64,000 bases of DNA from Flavonifractor sp. An112 (GCF_002161085.1 NZ_NFLU01000009.1:62001-126000); one strand, 5' to 3'; shown: positions 9,600-18,921, counted from the first letter of the stretch. A program made the numbers and translations. Notes: generated from the letters alone by a model not told the origin.

Positions 9600-10686
9600 T
9601 CTGTATCACCTCGTATTCCAGCAGCAGGTCCTCGCCCATGGGGGTGCAGGTGGGGGAAGAGAGCTGCCAGCAGTCCTCCGGGCGGTCCACTCCCCGGCCC
9701 TCCACCGGGCTTTTGGCTTCCGCTCCGCCAAAGAGCTTGGGGGCCAGGTAGCAGTAGACCTTATGTACCAGCCCCTGCCGCAGCATGGACTCATTGAGTC
9801 CGCCGCCCCCCTCCAGCAGGATGCCGTCAATCTCCCGTTTTCCCAGCTCTGTCATCAGGGAGGGCAGGTCCACTCTGCCGTCGGCGCCGGGCAGGTCCAG
9901 TACTGTGATCCCAAGGCCCTCCAGGGCAGCCCGCTTGTCAGGCATGGGGGAGGCACAGGCCACGATGGTGGGCACCTCCTTGGCGGTGCGGACCAGGTTG
10001 GAGGTGAGGGGGATGCGTAGCTGGGAGTCGCAGATGATGCGCACCGGATTGCGGCCGCCCTCCATCCGGCAGGTGAGCATGGGGTCGTCCTGGAGCACCG
10101 TACCAATACCTGCCAGAATGCCACGGTACTGGTGCCGCAGAGTCTGAACGTGAGCCCGGGCGGTCTCTCCGGTGACCCACTGGGACAGGCCGGTATGGCA
10201 GGCGATCTTGCCGTCGGCGGTCATGGCGTATTTCATGGCCACATAGGGAGTCTTGTGGGTGATGTAGTGGAAGAATACCGGGTTCAGGGTATCGCACTGG
10301 TCCCTCATGAAATCTTCTTCCACGTCTACCCCGGCTTGCCGCAGCAGGGCCGCTCCCTTGCCGTGGACCAGGGGGTTGGGGTCCCGGGAGCCGATGACCA
10401 CCTTGGCGATGCTCGCATCCAGAATGGCCTGAGTGCAGGGGGGCTGGCGGCCCTGGTGGCAGCAGGGTTCCAGGGTGACATACAGGGTGGCTCCTGTCGG
10501 GTCCTCTGTGCAGGCAGCCAGAGCCTCCCGCTCGGCGTGGAGGCCGCCGCAGCGGCGGTGCCAGCCCTGGCCAATGATGCGGCCCTCCTTCACCAGCACC
10601 GCCCCGACCAGGGGATTTGGGCTGGTCCATCCGGTACCCCGTTGGGCCAGCTTTATAGCCAGCCCCATATAGTCGGTGTCGTTCAT
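9580..10686 (-). CDS. ribD: Bifunctional diaminohydroxyphosphoribosylaminopyrimidine deaminase / reductase
   Basis: A 368-residue RibD. The N-terminal deaminase domain has GWHRRCGGLHAEREAL (HAE zinc and catalytic pair) and TLYVTLEPCCHQGRQPPC (PCxxxGxxxPC). The C-terminal reductase domain has YVAMKYAMTADGKIA and DGILLEGGGGLNESML. The ATG at 10686 is chosen because AAGGAGGGAG precedes it; the longer upstream frame runs into the riboswitch expression platform and is not likely translated. First gene of the riboswitch-controlled rib operon. Confidence 0.95.
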   Translation of the reverse strand: MNDTDYMGLAIKLAQRGTGWTSPNPLVGAVLVKEGRIIGQGWHRRCGGLHAEREALAACTEDPTGATLYVTLEPCCHQGRQPPCTQAILDASIAKVVIGSRDPNPLVHGKGAALLRQAGVDVEEDFMRDQCDTLNPVFFHYITHKTPYVAMKYAMTADGKIACHTGLSQWVTGETARAHVQTLRHQYRGILAGIGTVLQDDPMLTCRMEGGRNPVRIICDSQLRIPLTSNLVRTAKEVPTIVACASPMPDKRAALEGLGITVLDLPGADGRVDLPSLMTELGKREIDGILLEGGGGLNESMLRQGLVHKVYCYLAPKLFGGAEAKSPVEGRGVDRPEDCWQLSSPTCTPMGEDLLLEYEVIQNVHRNH

Positions 10687-10713
10687 ATTCGCTTCTCCCT
10701 CCTTTTCGGGACG

Positions 10714-10745
10714 AAAAAAGCGCCCCGAAGCAACTTCGGGGCGCT
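10714..10745 (-). terminator. Riboswitch-controlled intrinsic terminator before ribD
   Basis: On the minus strand a hairpin with arms AGCGCCCCGAAG / CTTCGGGGCGCT is followed by a run of six T. It lies between the FMN aptamer and the ribD ribosome site, the place expected for an expression platform that ends transcription when FMN is bound. Confidence 0.85.
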
Positions 10746-10810
10746 GAGAAAGCATCTACGGGGCGGAATGAAACGGATATAAAGCAGGGGTAAGATTCAT
10801 TCCCACCGGC

Positions 10811-10920
10811 GTCTTCTTCCATCCAGACTTTAACTGTCGGTTTTGGAATTGCACCAAATCCTGCGCTTACGCGCTCGCGGACTTTACCGCCGATCGGGAA
10901 TTTCACCCTGCCCTGAAGAC
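10811..10920 (-). promoter_or_regulatory. FMN riboswitch (RFN element)
   Basis: Read on the minus strand, the outer stem GTCTTC/GAAGAC encloses the hallmark RFN blocks: AGGGCAGGGTGAAATTCCC, GATCGGCGGTAAAGTCCGCG, a variable GC-rich arm, GGTGCAATTCC, and AACCGACAGTTAAAGTCTGG followed by ATGGAAGA. This is the standard FMN aptamer of riboflavin operons. It is followed by the terminator hairpin and then ribD, so FMN probably represses rib transcription. Confidence 0.96.
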
Positions 10921-10971
10921 TGCATATGAACTTGTTGGCCTTATCATAGCACTGTGGAAAAGTGTTGTCAA

Positions 10972-12357
10972 CTATTTATCTACGCTGGGGATCTCCGTGG
11001 TGTCCACTTCGTCCAGGTGGCTCAGGTAATATTTCGTCTCTTTTGCGATGACTCCGGACAGCAAAAGAACCGCGATCAGGTTGGGGATGGCCATGAGGGC
11101 GTTGAGGATATCAGCAATGGTCCACACCAGGTCCAGAGCCAGCACGGGGCCCACCACCACAACGGCTACAAAGAGAATCTTGTAGGGGAGAATGGCCTTC
11201 TTGCCCCACAAATACTGGGCGCACCGTTCGCCGTAGTAGGACCAGCCCAGGATGGTGGACCAGGCAAAAGTGATGATACCCACCACCAGAATTACCGGTC
11301 CCAGTACGGGGATCTGGGAGAAGGCCAGGGTGGTCAGCTTGCCGCCGTCGGTGATGTCGGCCATGTTGATGGCGGGATTTTTCATAATGGTGGATACCAG
11401 CACCAGGCCGGTCATGAGGCACACCACCACTGTGTCCCAAAAGGTGCCGGTGGCGGACACCAGGGCCTGACGCACCGGATTGCGGGTCTGGGCGGCGGAG
11501 GCCACTAAGGGGGCGGAGCCCATGCCGGACTCGTTGGAGAACAGGCCGCGGGCCACGCCGAAGCGCATGGCGATCATCAGACCCTGACCCACCAGACCGC
11601 CGGCCACCGCGCCAGGGGTGAAGGCCAGACGAACAATGGCGCCGATGGCGGGGAGGATGAAGTCGTAATTGAAGCCAAGGATGATGATACAGCCCAGTAC
11701 ATAGAAGGCGGCCATGAAGGGTACCAGTTTTTCACAGACGCTGGCAATGGAGTTGATGCCGCCAATGATAACGATGGCGGTGAGCAGGCCGCCTACAATG
11801 CCTACCACGATGGGCGGAATGGGCAGGGGGATGTTGTTCTCAATGACCTCGGCAATGGCGTTAATCTGGGTGCCGCAGCCGATACCGAAGGAGGCCAGAG
11901 CAGCCAGGGCGGCAAAGAGCACGCCCAGCCATTTCAGGCCCAGGCCCCGCTCCAGCGCGTACATGGCGCCGCCCTGCATTTTACCGTCAGGGGTGCGGAC
12001 CCGGTACTTTACGGCGATGAGGGACTCGGCGTACTTGGTGGCAATACCGAAGATGCCGGCGATCCAGCACCAGAACACCGCGCCTGGGCCGCCCAGGAAA
12101 ATGGCGGTGCCCACGCCGATGATGTTGCCGGTGCCGATGGTGGAGGCCAGAGCAGTTGTGAGGGCCTGAAACTGACTCACGTCGCCGGGGGAGTCGGGGT
12201 CACGGGTCACTGACAGGCGAATGCCCGTAAAGGTTTTGCGCTGGATGAAGCCGGTGCGTGCCGTCATAAACAGGTGGGTGCCGAAGAGCAGCACGATCAT
12301 GGGGATACCCCAGATAAAGTCGTCCAGCCAGTTGATGAAGGATACGATTACATCCAT
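10972..12357 (-). CDS. Sodium:alanine (AGCS-family) symporter
   Basis: A 461-residue membrane protein of the alanine or glycine:cation symporter family. It has about 10-11 hydrophobic segments, the family block ALTTALASTIGTGNIIGVGT near residue 70, GGPGAVFWCWIAGIFGIATKYAES, and the FSNESGMGSAPLVASAAQT block. Such carriers take up small neutral amino acids with sodium. No obvious terminator lies between its stop and the FMN riboswitch of the next transcription unit on the same strand. The substrate cannot be fixed from sequence alone. Confidence 0.94.
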   Translation of the reverse strand: MDVIVSFINWLDDFIWGIPMIVLLFGTHLFMTARTGFIQRKTFTGIRLSVTRDPDSPGDVSQFQALTTALASTIGTGNIIGVGTAIFLGGPGAVFWCWIAGIFGIATKYAESLIAVKYRVRTPDGKMQGGAMYALERGLGLKWLGVLFAALAALASFGIGCGTQINAIAEVIENNIPLPIPPIVVGIVGGLLTAIVIIGGINSIASVCEKLVPFMAAFYVLGCIIILGFNYDFILPAIGAIVRLAFTPGAVAGGLVGQGLMIAMRFGVARGLFSNESGMGSAPLVASAAQTRNPVRQALVSATGTFWDTVVVCLMTGLVLVSTIMKNPAINMADITDGGKLTTLAFSQIPVLGPVILVVGIITFAWSTILGWSYYGERCAQYLWGKKAILPYKILFVAVVVVGPVLALDLVWTIADILNALMAIPNLIAVLLLSGVIAKETKYYLSHLDEVDTTEIPSVDK

Positions 12358-12389
12358 AGAAATCCCTCTTTTCTCTCTCTAATTCTCTC

Positions 12390-14570
12390 TTATTTGTTCT
12401 GTTCCAGCCACTTTTTCAGCTGCTCGGCCATGGCGGAGTTGCCGCTGTCCTTCTGCTGTTCCTGCTGCTGGAGATAGCGGCGCACATCTCCCTTACCGGC
12501 GGATTTGGTCTCCCGCCGTTTCTTGAAGTCGCTGAGCCGTTCCCGGTAGCCGCACACGCAGGCGAAGAGTTGCTTGTCTCCCTCGCCCCGCAGCTCCATC
12601 TTCTTGTGACAGTTGGGGCAGCGGGCGTTGGTGGTCTGGGTGACCGAGCGGCGGTAGCCGCATTCCCGGTCGGGACACACCAGCATCTTGCCCCGTTTAC
12701 CCTTGACGCTGAGCAGGAATTTGCCACAGTCAGGGCACTTCTCACGGGTCACATTGTCGTGGGTATAGGTGGCGTCGCTGGCCTTCACTTCGGCCACCAG
12801 ATGGGAGGCGTAGCCCTTCATTTCGCCCACGAAGGCATCCTCCTTTTCCTTGCCCTGGGCGATGTCACCCAGCCGTTTTTCCCACTGGGCGGTGAGAGAG
12901 GCCGAGCGCAGGTCGGAAGGGGCCAGGCCTACCACCTGGACGCCCTTGGAGGTGGGTATCAACTCCTTGCCCCGGCGCTCGATATAGAAAGCGGAGAACA
13001 GCTTTTCAATGATATCTGCCCGGGTGGCGGGGGTGCCCAGGCCGCCGGTTTCCTCCAGAATCTTACTCTGGTCCCGGTCCTGTACCTGAGCGGCAGGGTG
13101 CTCCATGGCGGTGAGCAGGGTAGCCTCGGTGTACCGCTTGGGAGGTGCGGTCTTGCCCACATTGGCCCGGACGGACAGCACAGGCAGCTTGTCCCCCTGG
13201 CGCAGGTCGGGCAGAGACTGCTCCCGCTCCTCTTCATCCTCGGGCTCCTCCAGGTCGAAGGAACGATCATAGGCCGCTTTCCAGCCCGGCTCCTTCACGA
13301 TTTTGCCTCGGGCGTGGAAGGCCTCGCCGTCGATGGTCAGCTTGAGGGAGACCTCCTCATACTCGAAGGGGGGCAGCAGCACCGCCAAAAATCGGCGTGC
13401 CACCAGGTCGAAGATGTTGCGCTCGGGCCCGGACAGCCGCCACAGGTCCACCTGCTCCTCGGTGGGGATGATGGCATGGTGGTCGCTCACCTTGGCGTTG
13501 TTTACCAAATAGCGGGTCTGAAGGGGACGATGGCTCATGATCTGCCGGGCCAGGGGAGCGTATTCGTCGATCATCACGCTGCGCAGCCGCTCAGGCAGGG
13601 TGGGTACCACATCGTCGGAGATATAGCGGGAGTCGGTGCGGGGGTAGGTGAGGATCTTGTGGACCTCATAGAGGTTCTGCATGACGGACAGGGTCTCCTT
13701 GGCGGAGTAGGCGTACTTTTTGTTCGCATCCCGCTGCAGCTCGGTCAGGTCGTAGGCAGCGGGCGGAGGTGTTTGCTTCCAGGTGCGCTTGATTTCGGTC
13801 AGCACAGCGGTCTTTCCAGCCAGTTTATTGACAAGGGAATCTGCTTGCTCCTTGCTGAAAATACGGGCCTGTCCGTTTTTATCACGCCATGTTGCTGTGA
13901 AGCCATTTAGCTTCACGGAAACGGTATAAAATTCCTTGGGTTGGAACTTGCGGATCTCCTCCTCACGGTCCACAATGAGGGCCAGGGTGGGGGTCTGGAC
14001 CCGTCCGGCGGACAGCTGAGCGTTGTACTTGCAGGTGAGAGCCCGGGTGACATTGAGACCCACCACCCAGTCGGCCACGCTGCGGGCCCGGGCGGAGTGG
14101 TACAGGTTGTCGTAGTCGGCGGCGGGGCGCAGGTGGGCAAAGCCCTCCTTGATGGCCTTATCAGTCTGGGAGGAGATCCACAGCCGTTTGGCCGGCTTCT
14201 TCCAGCCCGCCTTCTCCATGATCCACCGGGCTACCAATTCTCCCTCACGGCCGGCATCGGTGGCGATGACCAGATCGCTGACGTCGCCACGGCGCATCTG
14301 GGCCTGTACCGCCCGGAACTGCCGCCCGGACTGAGGAATGACCACCGTTTTCATTCTGTCAGGCAGCATGGGCAGAGTAAGCATATCCCACTTGGCCCAA
14401 GCCTTGTCATAGTCCTCCGGGGGCGCCAGCTCCACCAGATGGCCCAGGGCCCAGGTGACAATGTAGCGCTCCCCCTCCAGAAAGCCCTCGCCGGACTTTT
14501 TGCAGCCCAACACACGGGCCAATTCCCGCGCTACCGAGGGCTTTTCCGCCAATACCAATGTTTTAGCCAT
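12390..14570 (-). CDS. topB: DNA topoisomerase III (type IA)
   Basis: A 726-residue enzyme starting MAKTLVLAEKPSVARELARV (Toprim). The ATG at 14570 is chosen because AGGAG lies just upstream and it begins with the family motif; the frame stays open further upstream without family similarity. Seen: the Toprim DAGREGELVARWIM, the active-site Tyr in ILTYPRTDSRYIS, the PTPTL-like region at VQTPTLALIVDREEEI, GTPATRADIIEKL, and two C-terminal zinc-finger units (CPDCGKFL...CPDRECGYRR and CPNCHKKM...CVCGYRE). It relaxes and decatenates DNA. Chromosomal-type TopB rather than a plasmid relic. Confidence 0.94.
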   Translation of the reverse strand: MAKTLVLAEKPSVARELARVLGCKKSGEGFLEGERYIVTWALGHLVELAPPEDYDKAWAKWDMLTLPMLPDRMKTVVIPQSGRQFRAVQAQMRRGDVSDLVIATDAGREGELVARWIMEKAGWKKPAKRLWISSQTDKAIKEGFAHLRPAADYDNLYHSARARSVADWVVGLNVTRALTCKYNAQLSAGRVQTPTLALIVDREEEIRKFQPKEFYTVSVKLNGFTATWRDKNGQARIFSKEQADSLVNKLAGKTAVLTEIKRTWKQTPPPAAYDLTELQRDANKKYAYSAKETLSVMQNLYEVHKILTYPRTDSRYISDDVVPTLPERLRSVMIDEYAPLARQIMSHRPLQTRYLVNNAKVSDHHAIIPTEEQVDLWRLSGPERNIFDLVARRFLAVLLPPFEYEEVSLKLTIDGEAFHARGKIVKEPGWKAAYDRSFDLEEPEDEEEREQSLPDLRQGDKLPVLSVRANVGKTAPPKRYTEATLLTAMEHPAAQVQDRDQSKILEETGGLGTPATRADIIEKLFSAFYIERRGKELIPTSKGVQVVGLAPSDLRSASLTAQWEKRLGDIAQGKEKEDAFVGEMKGYASHLVAEVKASDATYTHDNVTREKCPDCGKFLLSVKGKRGKMLVCPDRECGYRRSVTQTTNARCPNCHKKMELRGEGDKQLFACVCGYRERLSDFKKRRETKSAGKGDVRRYLQQQEQQKDSGNSAMAEQLKKWLEQNK

Positions 14571-14700
14571 ATAGATTCTCCTAACCGCCGTTAAACGGCG
14601 TTTCTGGGTGATTTTCAACGGTTGACTTTTGGATACCGCTCTGGTATGTTTAAGCCAGAAGGAATCCCTGTTACTGGTGCGACTGAGAAAGGAGTACAGT

Positions 14701-14889
14701 ATGTTCGGGTTTGCTGGTTTGCAGATCAAGATGAGCCAGACTTTGCCCCCCGAGGACCGGATGAGTTCTGCCGAGCGGGTTTGCCGCAGGCAGGCCAGGG
14801 ACGCGGAATGGAAGTTCCGGGTCTCCAAGGGATACGAGAAGGATACCTTCTGGAACCGGGTCAAGTTCAATATGACCCACAAAGACTGA
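14701..14889 (+). CDS. Small hypothetical protein, 62 aa
   Basis: ATG at 14701 is preceded by AAAGGAG at a 6-nt spacing, better than the TTG at 14629 that would extend the frame. The 62-residue product is charged and soluble (KMSQTLPPEDRMSSAERV, RDAEWKFRVSKGYEKDTFW), with no Cys pair, signal peptide or membrane segment. It sits alone between topB and hxlR and is closed by its own terminator, which supports a real small gene. I do not recognise the family. Confidence 0.6.
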   Translation: MFGFAGLQIKMSQTLPPEDRMSSAERVCRRQARDAEWKFRVSKGYEKDTFWNRVKFNMTHKD

Positions 14890-14900
14890 GTTTCTATCCA

Positions 14901-14928
14901 GCCGCGGGCTTTGCCCGCGGCTTTTTTG
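14901..14928 (+). terminator. Intrinsic terminator of the small ORF
   Basis: Arms GCCGCGGGC / GCCCGCGGC with TTTTTT on the plus strand. It is only a few bases from the hxlR stop on the other strand, so it could also limit read-through there. Confidence 0.85.
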
Positions 14929-14931
14929 CAT

Positions 14932-15252
14932 TTAGAGGGAGATGCTCCAGTTACCCAACTGATCCAGAATGGGGATCAGCTGTTTGCAGGGCTCTGTGAT
15001 GCTGTATTCCACCCGCACCGGTACCTCCAGATACTCTGTCCGGGTGACCAGCTTGTCCTCTTCCAGCTCCCGAAGGGCATTGGCCAGCACAGTGTTGGAT
15101 ACCCCGTCCAGGGTCTTTTTCAGCTGGTTGTACCGGGTGGGGCCATTATTATACAGGGAGCACAGGATCTGCATCTTCCACTTGCCGCCGATAAGGGACA
15201 GGGCGTGGTTCAGAGGGCAGGTATCCATGCAGGGACAGTTTTCATGTTCCAC
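14932..15252 (-). CDS. HxlR-family winged-helix transcriptional regulator
   Basis: A 106-residue protein with the HxlR layout: N-terminal CPCMDTCPLNHALSLIGGKW with several Cys, ILCSLYNNGPTRYNQLKKTL (first helix pair), GVSNTVLANALRELEEDKLV (recognition region), then VEYSITEPCKQLIPILDQL. HxlR proteins often sense redox or electrophiles and control a divergent gene. Here it is divergent from the LysE-type exporter, and a split palindrome flanks the exporter promoter, so it probably represses that gene. Confidence 0.9.
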   Translation of the reverse strand: MEHENCPCMDTCPLNHALSLIGGKWKMQILCSLYNNGPTRYNQLKKTLDGVSNTVLANALRELEEDKLVTRTEYLEVPVRVEYSITEPCKQLIPILDQLGNWSISL

Positions 15253-15268
15253 AGGTCAGTTCCTCCTT

Positions 15269-15331
15269 ACCTGGTACGAAATTTCTGCGTTCTTGCGTTG
15301 GGAGAAGATAGGTACTATAATACTACCAGGT
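15269..15331 (+). promoter_or_regulatory. Exporter promoter with flanking inverted arms (candidate HxlR operator)
   Basis: TTGCGT at 15293-15298 and TATAAT at 15316-15321, 17 nt apart, form a good housekeeping promoter reading toward the LysE-type gene. The arms ACCTGGTA (15269-15276) and TACCAGGT (15324-15331) are exact reverse complements and bracket it. Operator function is inference. Confidence 0.65.
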
Positions 15332-15367
15332 TGTAAAAATGAAAAGTATTTTTTAGGAGGAATTTCC

Positions 15368-15979
15368 ATGCCGCCCTATTTGACCGGTCTTGGCATTGGC
15401 CTGGCCTATGTGGCCCCCATCGGAATGCAGAACCTATTCGTCATCAATTCAGCTCTGACTCAGCCTCGGCACAAGGCGCTGCTGACTGCCCTCATCGTGG
15501 TATTCTTCGATGTGACCCTGGCGCTGGCCTGCTTCTTTGGCATCGGCGCGCTGATGGAACACTTCACCTGGCTGCAGATGGTTATTCTGCTGGTGGGCGG
15601 CGCCATCGTGATCTGGATCGGCATCAGTCTGCTGCGGGATAAGCCCACCATGGACAACAATGTGGATGTAAACATCTCTCTGCCCAAGGTGGCGGCCAAG
15701 GCCTGCGTGGTCACCTGGTTCAATCCCCAGGCCATTATCGATGGTACCATGCTGTTTGGCGGTTTCCGGGCAGGCAACCCCGGCGGGGTGAGCACCCAGC
15801 TGATTCTGGGTTCCTCCACCGCCTCCTTCCTGTGGTTCTTCGGCATCACGGTGCTGATCTCCCTCTTCTCCGCCCGCTTCAACGACAAGATCCTGCGGGT
15901 CATCAACATTGTCTGCGGTATTATTATTATTTTCTACGGCGGCAAGCTGATTTGGCAGTTCTTCCAAATGGTGATGTAA
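15368..15979 (+). CDS. LysE/ArgO-family amino acid exporter
   Basis: A 203-residue membrane protein with about six hydrophobic segments. The start block PPYLTGLGIGLAYVAPIGMQNLFVIN matches LysE/ArgO exporters (PIGxQN motif). Other family parts are FFDVTLALACFFGIGALM and CVVTWFNPQAIIDGTMLFGG. The ATG at 15368 has AGGAGGAATTTCC before it; the longer upstream frame crosses the promoter and the hxlR gene and is rejected. It exports basic amino acids or a related compound and is probably controlled by the divergent HxlR regulator. Confidence 0.93.
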   Translation: MPPYLTGLGIGLAYVAPIGMQNLFVINSALTQPRHKALLTALIVVFFDVTLALACFFGIGALMEHFTWLQMVILLVGGAIVIWIGISLLRDKPTMDNNVDVNISLPKVAAKACVVTWFNPQAIIDGTMLFGGFRAGNPGGVSTQLILGSSTASFLWFFGITVLISLFSARFNDKILRVINIVCGIIIIFYGGKLIWQFFQMVM

Positions 15980-16010
15980 AAAAGTCCCCTCCCAACGGAG
16001 GGGACTTTTT
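15978..16010 (+). terminator. Intrinsic terminator of the LysE-type exporter
   Basis: Hairpin AAGTCCCCTCC / GGAGGGGACTT with flanking A and T tracts starting in the stop codon region of the exporter gene. Confidence 0.88.
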
Positions 16011-16117
16011 CTGTCCAACCGGCGGCAGGAGAATCTGATGCAGCGGCTGGAAATATGAACCGGTCTATGCTATGCTTAATAAAAACAGTAAATCAGCACC
16101 CAGGAGGATCGGAAGTC

Positions 16118-18868
16118 ATGACAGATGTGCAGCAGCGGGCGGCGGCGAAGGAGTTTACAGCCTATTGGGCAGGCCGGGGCGACGAGAAGCAGGAGACCCA
16201 GCGTTTCTGGATCGACCTGCTTCGGAATGTCTACGGTGTGGCGGAGCCGGAGAAGGCCATTGAGTTTGAGTGTCCTGTGAAGCTGGACCATGTCAGCTTC
16301 ATTGACGGATATATCAAGGATACCCGTGTCCTCATTGAGCAAAAGGGGGCGGACATCGACCTGCGGCGGGGCTACAAGCAGTCCGATGGCTCCATGCTGA
16401 CGCCCTATCAGCAGGCCCGCCGTTACGCGGGCTATCTGCCCCACGACAAGAACCCCCGGTGGATCGTGGTATGCAATTTCCGGGAGTTCCACGTCCACGA
16501 CATGAACCGCCCTAATGACGAGCCGGAAGTAGTGGCCCTGGCCGGCCTGGAGAAGGAATATCACCGCCTGAATTTCCTGGTGGACACCGGGGATGAAAAC
16601 ATCAAAAAGGAGATGGAGATCTCCTTACAGGCCGGTGAGATCGTGGGTACCCTGTACGATGCGCTTTTGAAGCAGTACAAGGACCCGGAATCCCCGGAGA
16701 CGCTGAAGAGCCTGAACGCCCTGTGCGTCCGGCTGGTGTTCTGCCTGTACGCCGAGGACGCGGAGATTTTCGGGGGCCACGGCAAATTTCACGACTATAT
16801 GCAGCGCCACCAGAGCGACGCCCGCCGCGCCCTCATGGATCTGTTCCAGGTGCTGGATACCAGGCCGGAGGACCGGGACCCCTATATGGACGATGATCTG
16901 GCTTCCTTTCCCTATGTCAACGGCGGGCTGTTTGCCGATGAGCATATTATCATTCCACGGCTGGACGAGACCATTGTGGAACTGATTCTCCAGCGGGCCA
17001 GCGCGGACTTTGACTGGTCGGCCATCAGCCCCACCATCTTCGGCGCGGTCTTTGAGAGCACCCTGAACCCGGAGACCCGGCGCTCCGGCGGGATGCACTA
17101 CACCAGCATCGAGAATATCCACAAGGTCATTGACCCGCTGTTTCTGGACGACTTACGGGGGGAACTGGCGGACATTCAGGCCGTGGCGGTGGAGACCACC
17201 CGGAAACGCCGCCTGAAAGACTTTCAGCATAAGCTGGCGGGCCTGAAATTTCTGGACCCGGCCTGCGGTTCGGGCAACTTCCTGACCGAGACTTATATCT
17301 CCCTGCGCAAGCTGGAAAACGAGGTGCTGCGCAGCCTCAGCAACCAGATCGTCCTGGGTGACTTTATCAACCCCATTCAGGTCTCCATCGGCCAGTTCTA
17401 CGGCATCGAGATCAACGATTTCGCCGTCTCGGTGGCCAAGACCGCCCTGTGGATCGCCGAGAGCCAGATGATGAAGGAGACTGAGGACATCATACATATG
17501 TCTTTGGATTTCCTGCCGCTGAAATCCTACGCCAACATCGTGGAGGGCAACGCCCTGCGGATGGATTGGGAGAGCGTGGTGCCCAAGCATGAGCTGGATT
17601 ATATCATGGGCAATCCGCCGTTTCATGGCTTTACATTTATGACTAAAGAGCAAAAGGCGGATATGCAAATATTATTTCCAGATGTAAAAAACTTAGATCT
17701 TGTGTGCGGCTGGTATAAGAAAGCCTCAGATTTTACTGTAGGAACTGGAATTGAAACGGGTTTTGTTTCTACAAATTCGATAGTGCAAGGTGAGACTGTT
17801 GCGCGATTTTGGGACTTCTTACCGAATGATATTATTAATTTTGCATATCGGACCTTTGTGTGGGACAGCGAAGCTGCCGTAAAAGCCCATGTACATTGTG
17901 TTATTATTGGATTTTCAAAGATTTCTCGAAAAGAAAAATATATTTATGATGGCGAGCGGAAAAAGCAGGCTTCAAATATTAATCGATATTTGTTTGATGG
18001 TGAAAACATCCTTGTGAGAAGTCGGAATAAGCCGATTTGTGAAGTCCCTAAAATGATATACGGAAATAAGCCAGCGGATGGAGGCCATCTTATTATTGAA
18101 GATGAAGATTTGGATAATTTCATTGGAAAAGATCCACTATCAGTTAAATTTATAAAGCCACTGTTAGGTGCGGCGGAATACATCAAAGGTAAGAAACGTT
18201 GGTGTCTATGGCTTGAAAACGCTAATCCAAGCGAAGTGCGCAAATGCCCCATGATAATGGAACGAGTAAAACAATGTAAAGAGAGTAGAGAAGGAAGCAT
18301 TGCTGAAGGAATTCGAAAATTTGCTGCAACACCGACACTTTTTGCTCAGAGAACACAACCGATTGATAAAGACTTTATTATTATCCCGAGAGTATCCTCT
18401 CAGAATAGACGTTATGTTCCAATCGGGTTTATCAAAGCTGGCACAATAGTGACTGATCGTGTACAAATCATACCTGACGCTAATTTGTATGAATTTGGGG
18501 TTATAATATCTAATGTTCATATGGCGTGGATGCGTACAACTTGTATGAGGATGAAAAGCGATTACAGTTACTCTAAGGATATTGTCTACAATAACTTCCC
18601 CTGGCCCACGCCTACCGACGAACAGAAGGCCAAAATCGAGGAGACCGCCCAGGCCATTCTGGACGCCCGGGCCCTCTATCCCGACTCCAGCCTGGCCGAT
18701 CTCTACGACGAAACCACCATGCCCCCGGAGCTGCGGAAAGCCCACCAGCAGAACGACAAGGCGGTCATGCGGGCATACGGCTTCGACATCAAGACCACCA
18801 CCGAGACCACCTGCGTGGCGGAGTTGATGAAGCTGTATCAGAAATTGACAGAAGCCACGGGCAAATAA
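16118..18868 (+). CDS. MmeI-like single-chain restriction-modification enzyme (type IIL/IIG)
   Basis: A 916-residue protein; the ATG at 16118 is preceded by CAGGAGGATC. An N-terminal PD-(D/E)xK-like nuclease motif is seen as FIDGYIKDTRVLIEQKG (Asp then ExK). The N6-adenine methyltransferase has motif I FLDPACGSGNFL near residue 377 and motif IV NPPFHG near residue 497. The C-terminal third should carry the target recognition domain. One chain cutting and methylating is the MmeI family plan. DNA from about 17,636 to 18,592 is clearly AT-rich while both ends are GC-rich, so the recognition half seems to have been swapped in from another source. It stands alone, without a separate nuclease or helicase gene. 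Confidence 0.9.
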   Translation: MTDVQQRAAAKEFTAYWAGRGDEKQETQRFWIDLLRNVYGVAEPEKAIEFECPVKLDHVSFIDGYIKDTRVLIEQKGADIDLRRGYKQSDGSMLTPYQQARRYAGYLPHDKNPRWIVVCNFREFHVHDMNRPNDEPEVVALAGLEKEYHRLNFLVDTGDENIKKEMEISLQAGEIVGTLYDALLKQYKDPESPETLKSLNALCVRLVFCLYAEDAEIFGGHGKFHDYMQRHQSDARRALMDLFQVLDTRPEDRDPYMDDDLASFPYVNGGLFADEHIIIPRLDETIVELILQRASADFDWSAISPTIFGAVFESTLNPETRRSGGMHYTSIENIHKVIDPLFLDDLRGELADIQAVAVETTRKRRLKDFQHKLAGLKFLDPACGSGNFLTETYISLRKLENEVLRSLSNQIVLGDFINPIQVSIGQFYGIEINDFAVSVAKTALWIAESQMMKETEDIIHMSLDFLPLKSYANIVEGNALRMDWESVVPKHELDYIMGNPPFHGFTFMTKEQKADMQILFPDVKNLDLVCGWYKKASDFTVGTGIETGFVSTNSIVQGETVARFWDFLPNDIINFAYRTFVWDSEAAVKAHVHCVIIGFSKISRKEKYIYDGERKKQASNINRYLFDGENILVRSRNKPICEVPKMIYGNKPADGGHLIIEDEDLDNFIGKDPLSVKFIKPLLGAAEYIKGKKRWCLWLENANPSEVRKCPMIMERVKQCKESREGSIAEGIRKFAATPTLFAQRTQPIDKDFIIIPRVSSQNRRYVPIGFIKAGTIVTDRVQIIPDANLYEFGVIISNVHMAWMRTTCMRMKSDYSYSKDIVYNNFPWPTPTDEQKAKIEETAQAILDARALYPDSSLADLYDETTMPPELRKAHQQNDKAVMRAYGFDIKTTTETTCVAELMKLYQKLTEATGK

Positions 18869-18882
18869 AACAGAAGGACCAT

Positions 18883-18921
18883 AAAAAACAGCGCCATCTG
18901 TTCAACAGATGGCGCTGTTTT
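18883..18921. terminator. Bidirectional terminator between the MmeI-like gene and pepT
   Basis: Long hairpin, arms AACAGCGCCATCTGTT / AACAGATGGCGCTGTT with A and T tracts, between two convergent genes. Confidence 0.9.

Noticed and set aside
14629-14700. TTG-initiated longer version of the small protein after topB
   Set aside because: The ATG at 14,701 has a well-spaced AAAGGAG; the TTG has none.
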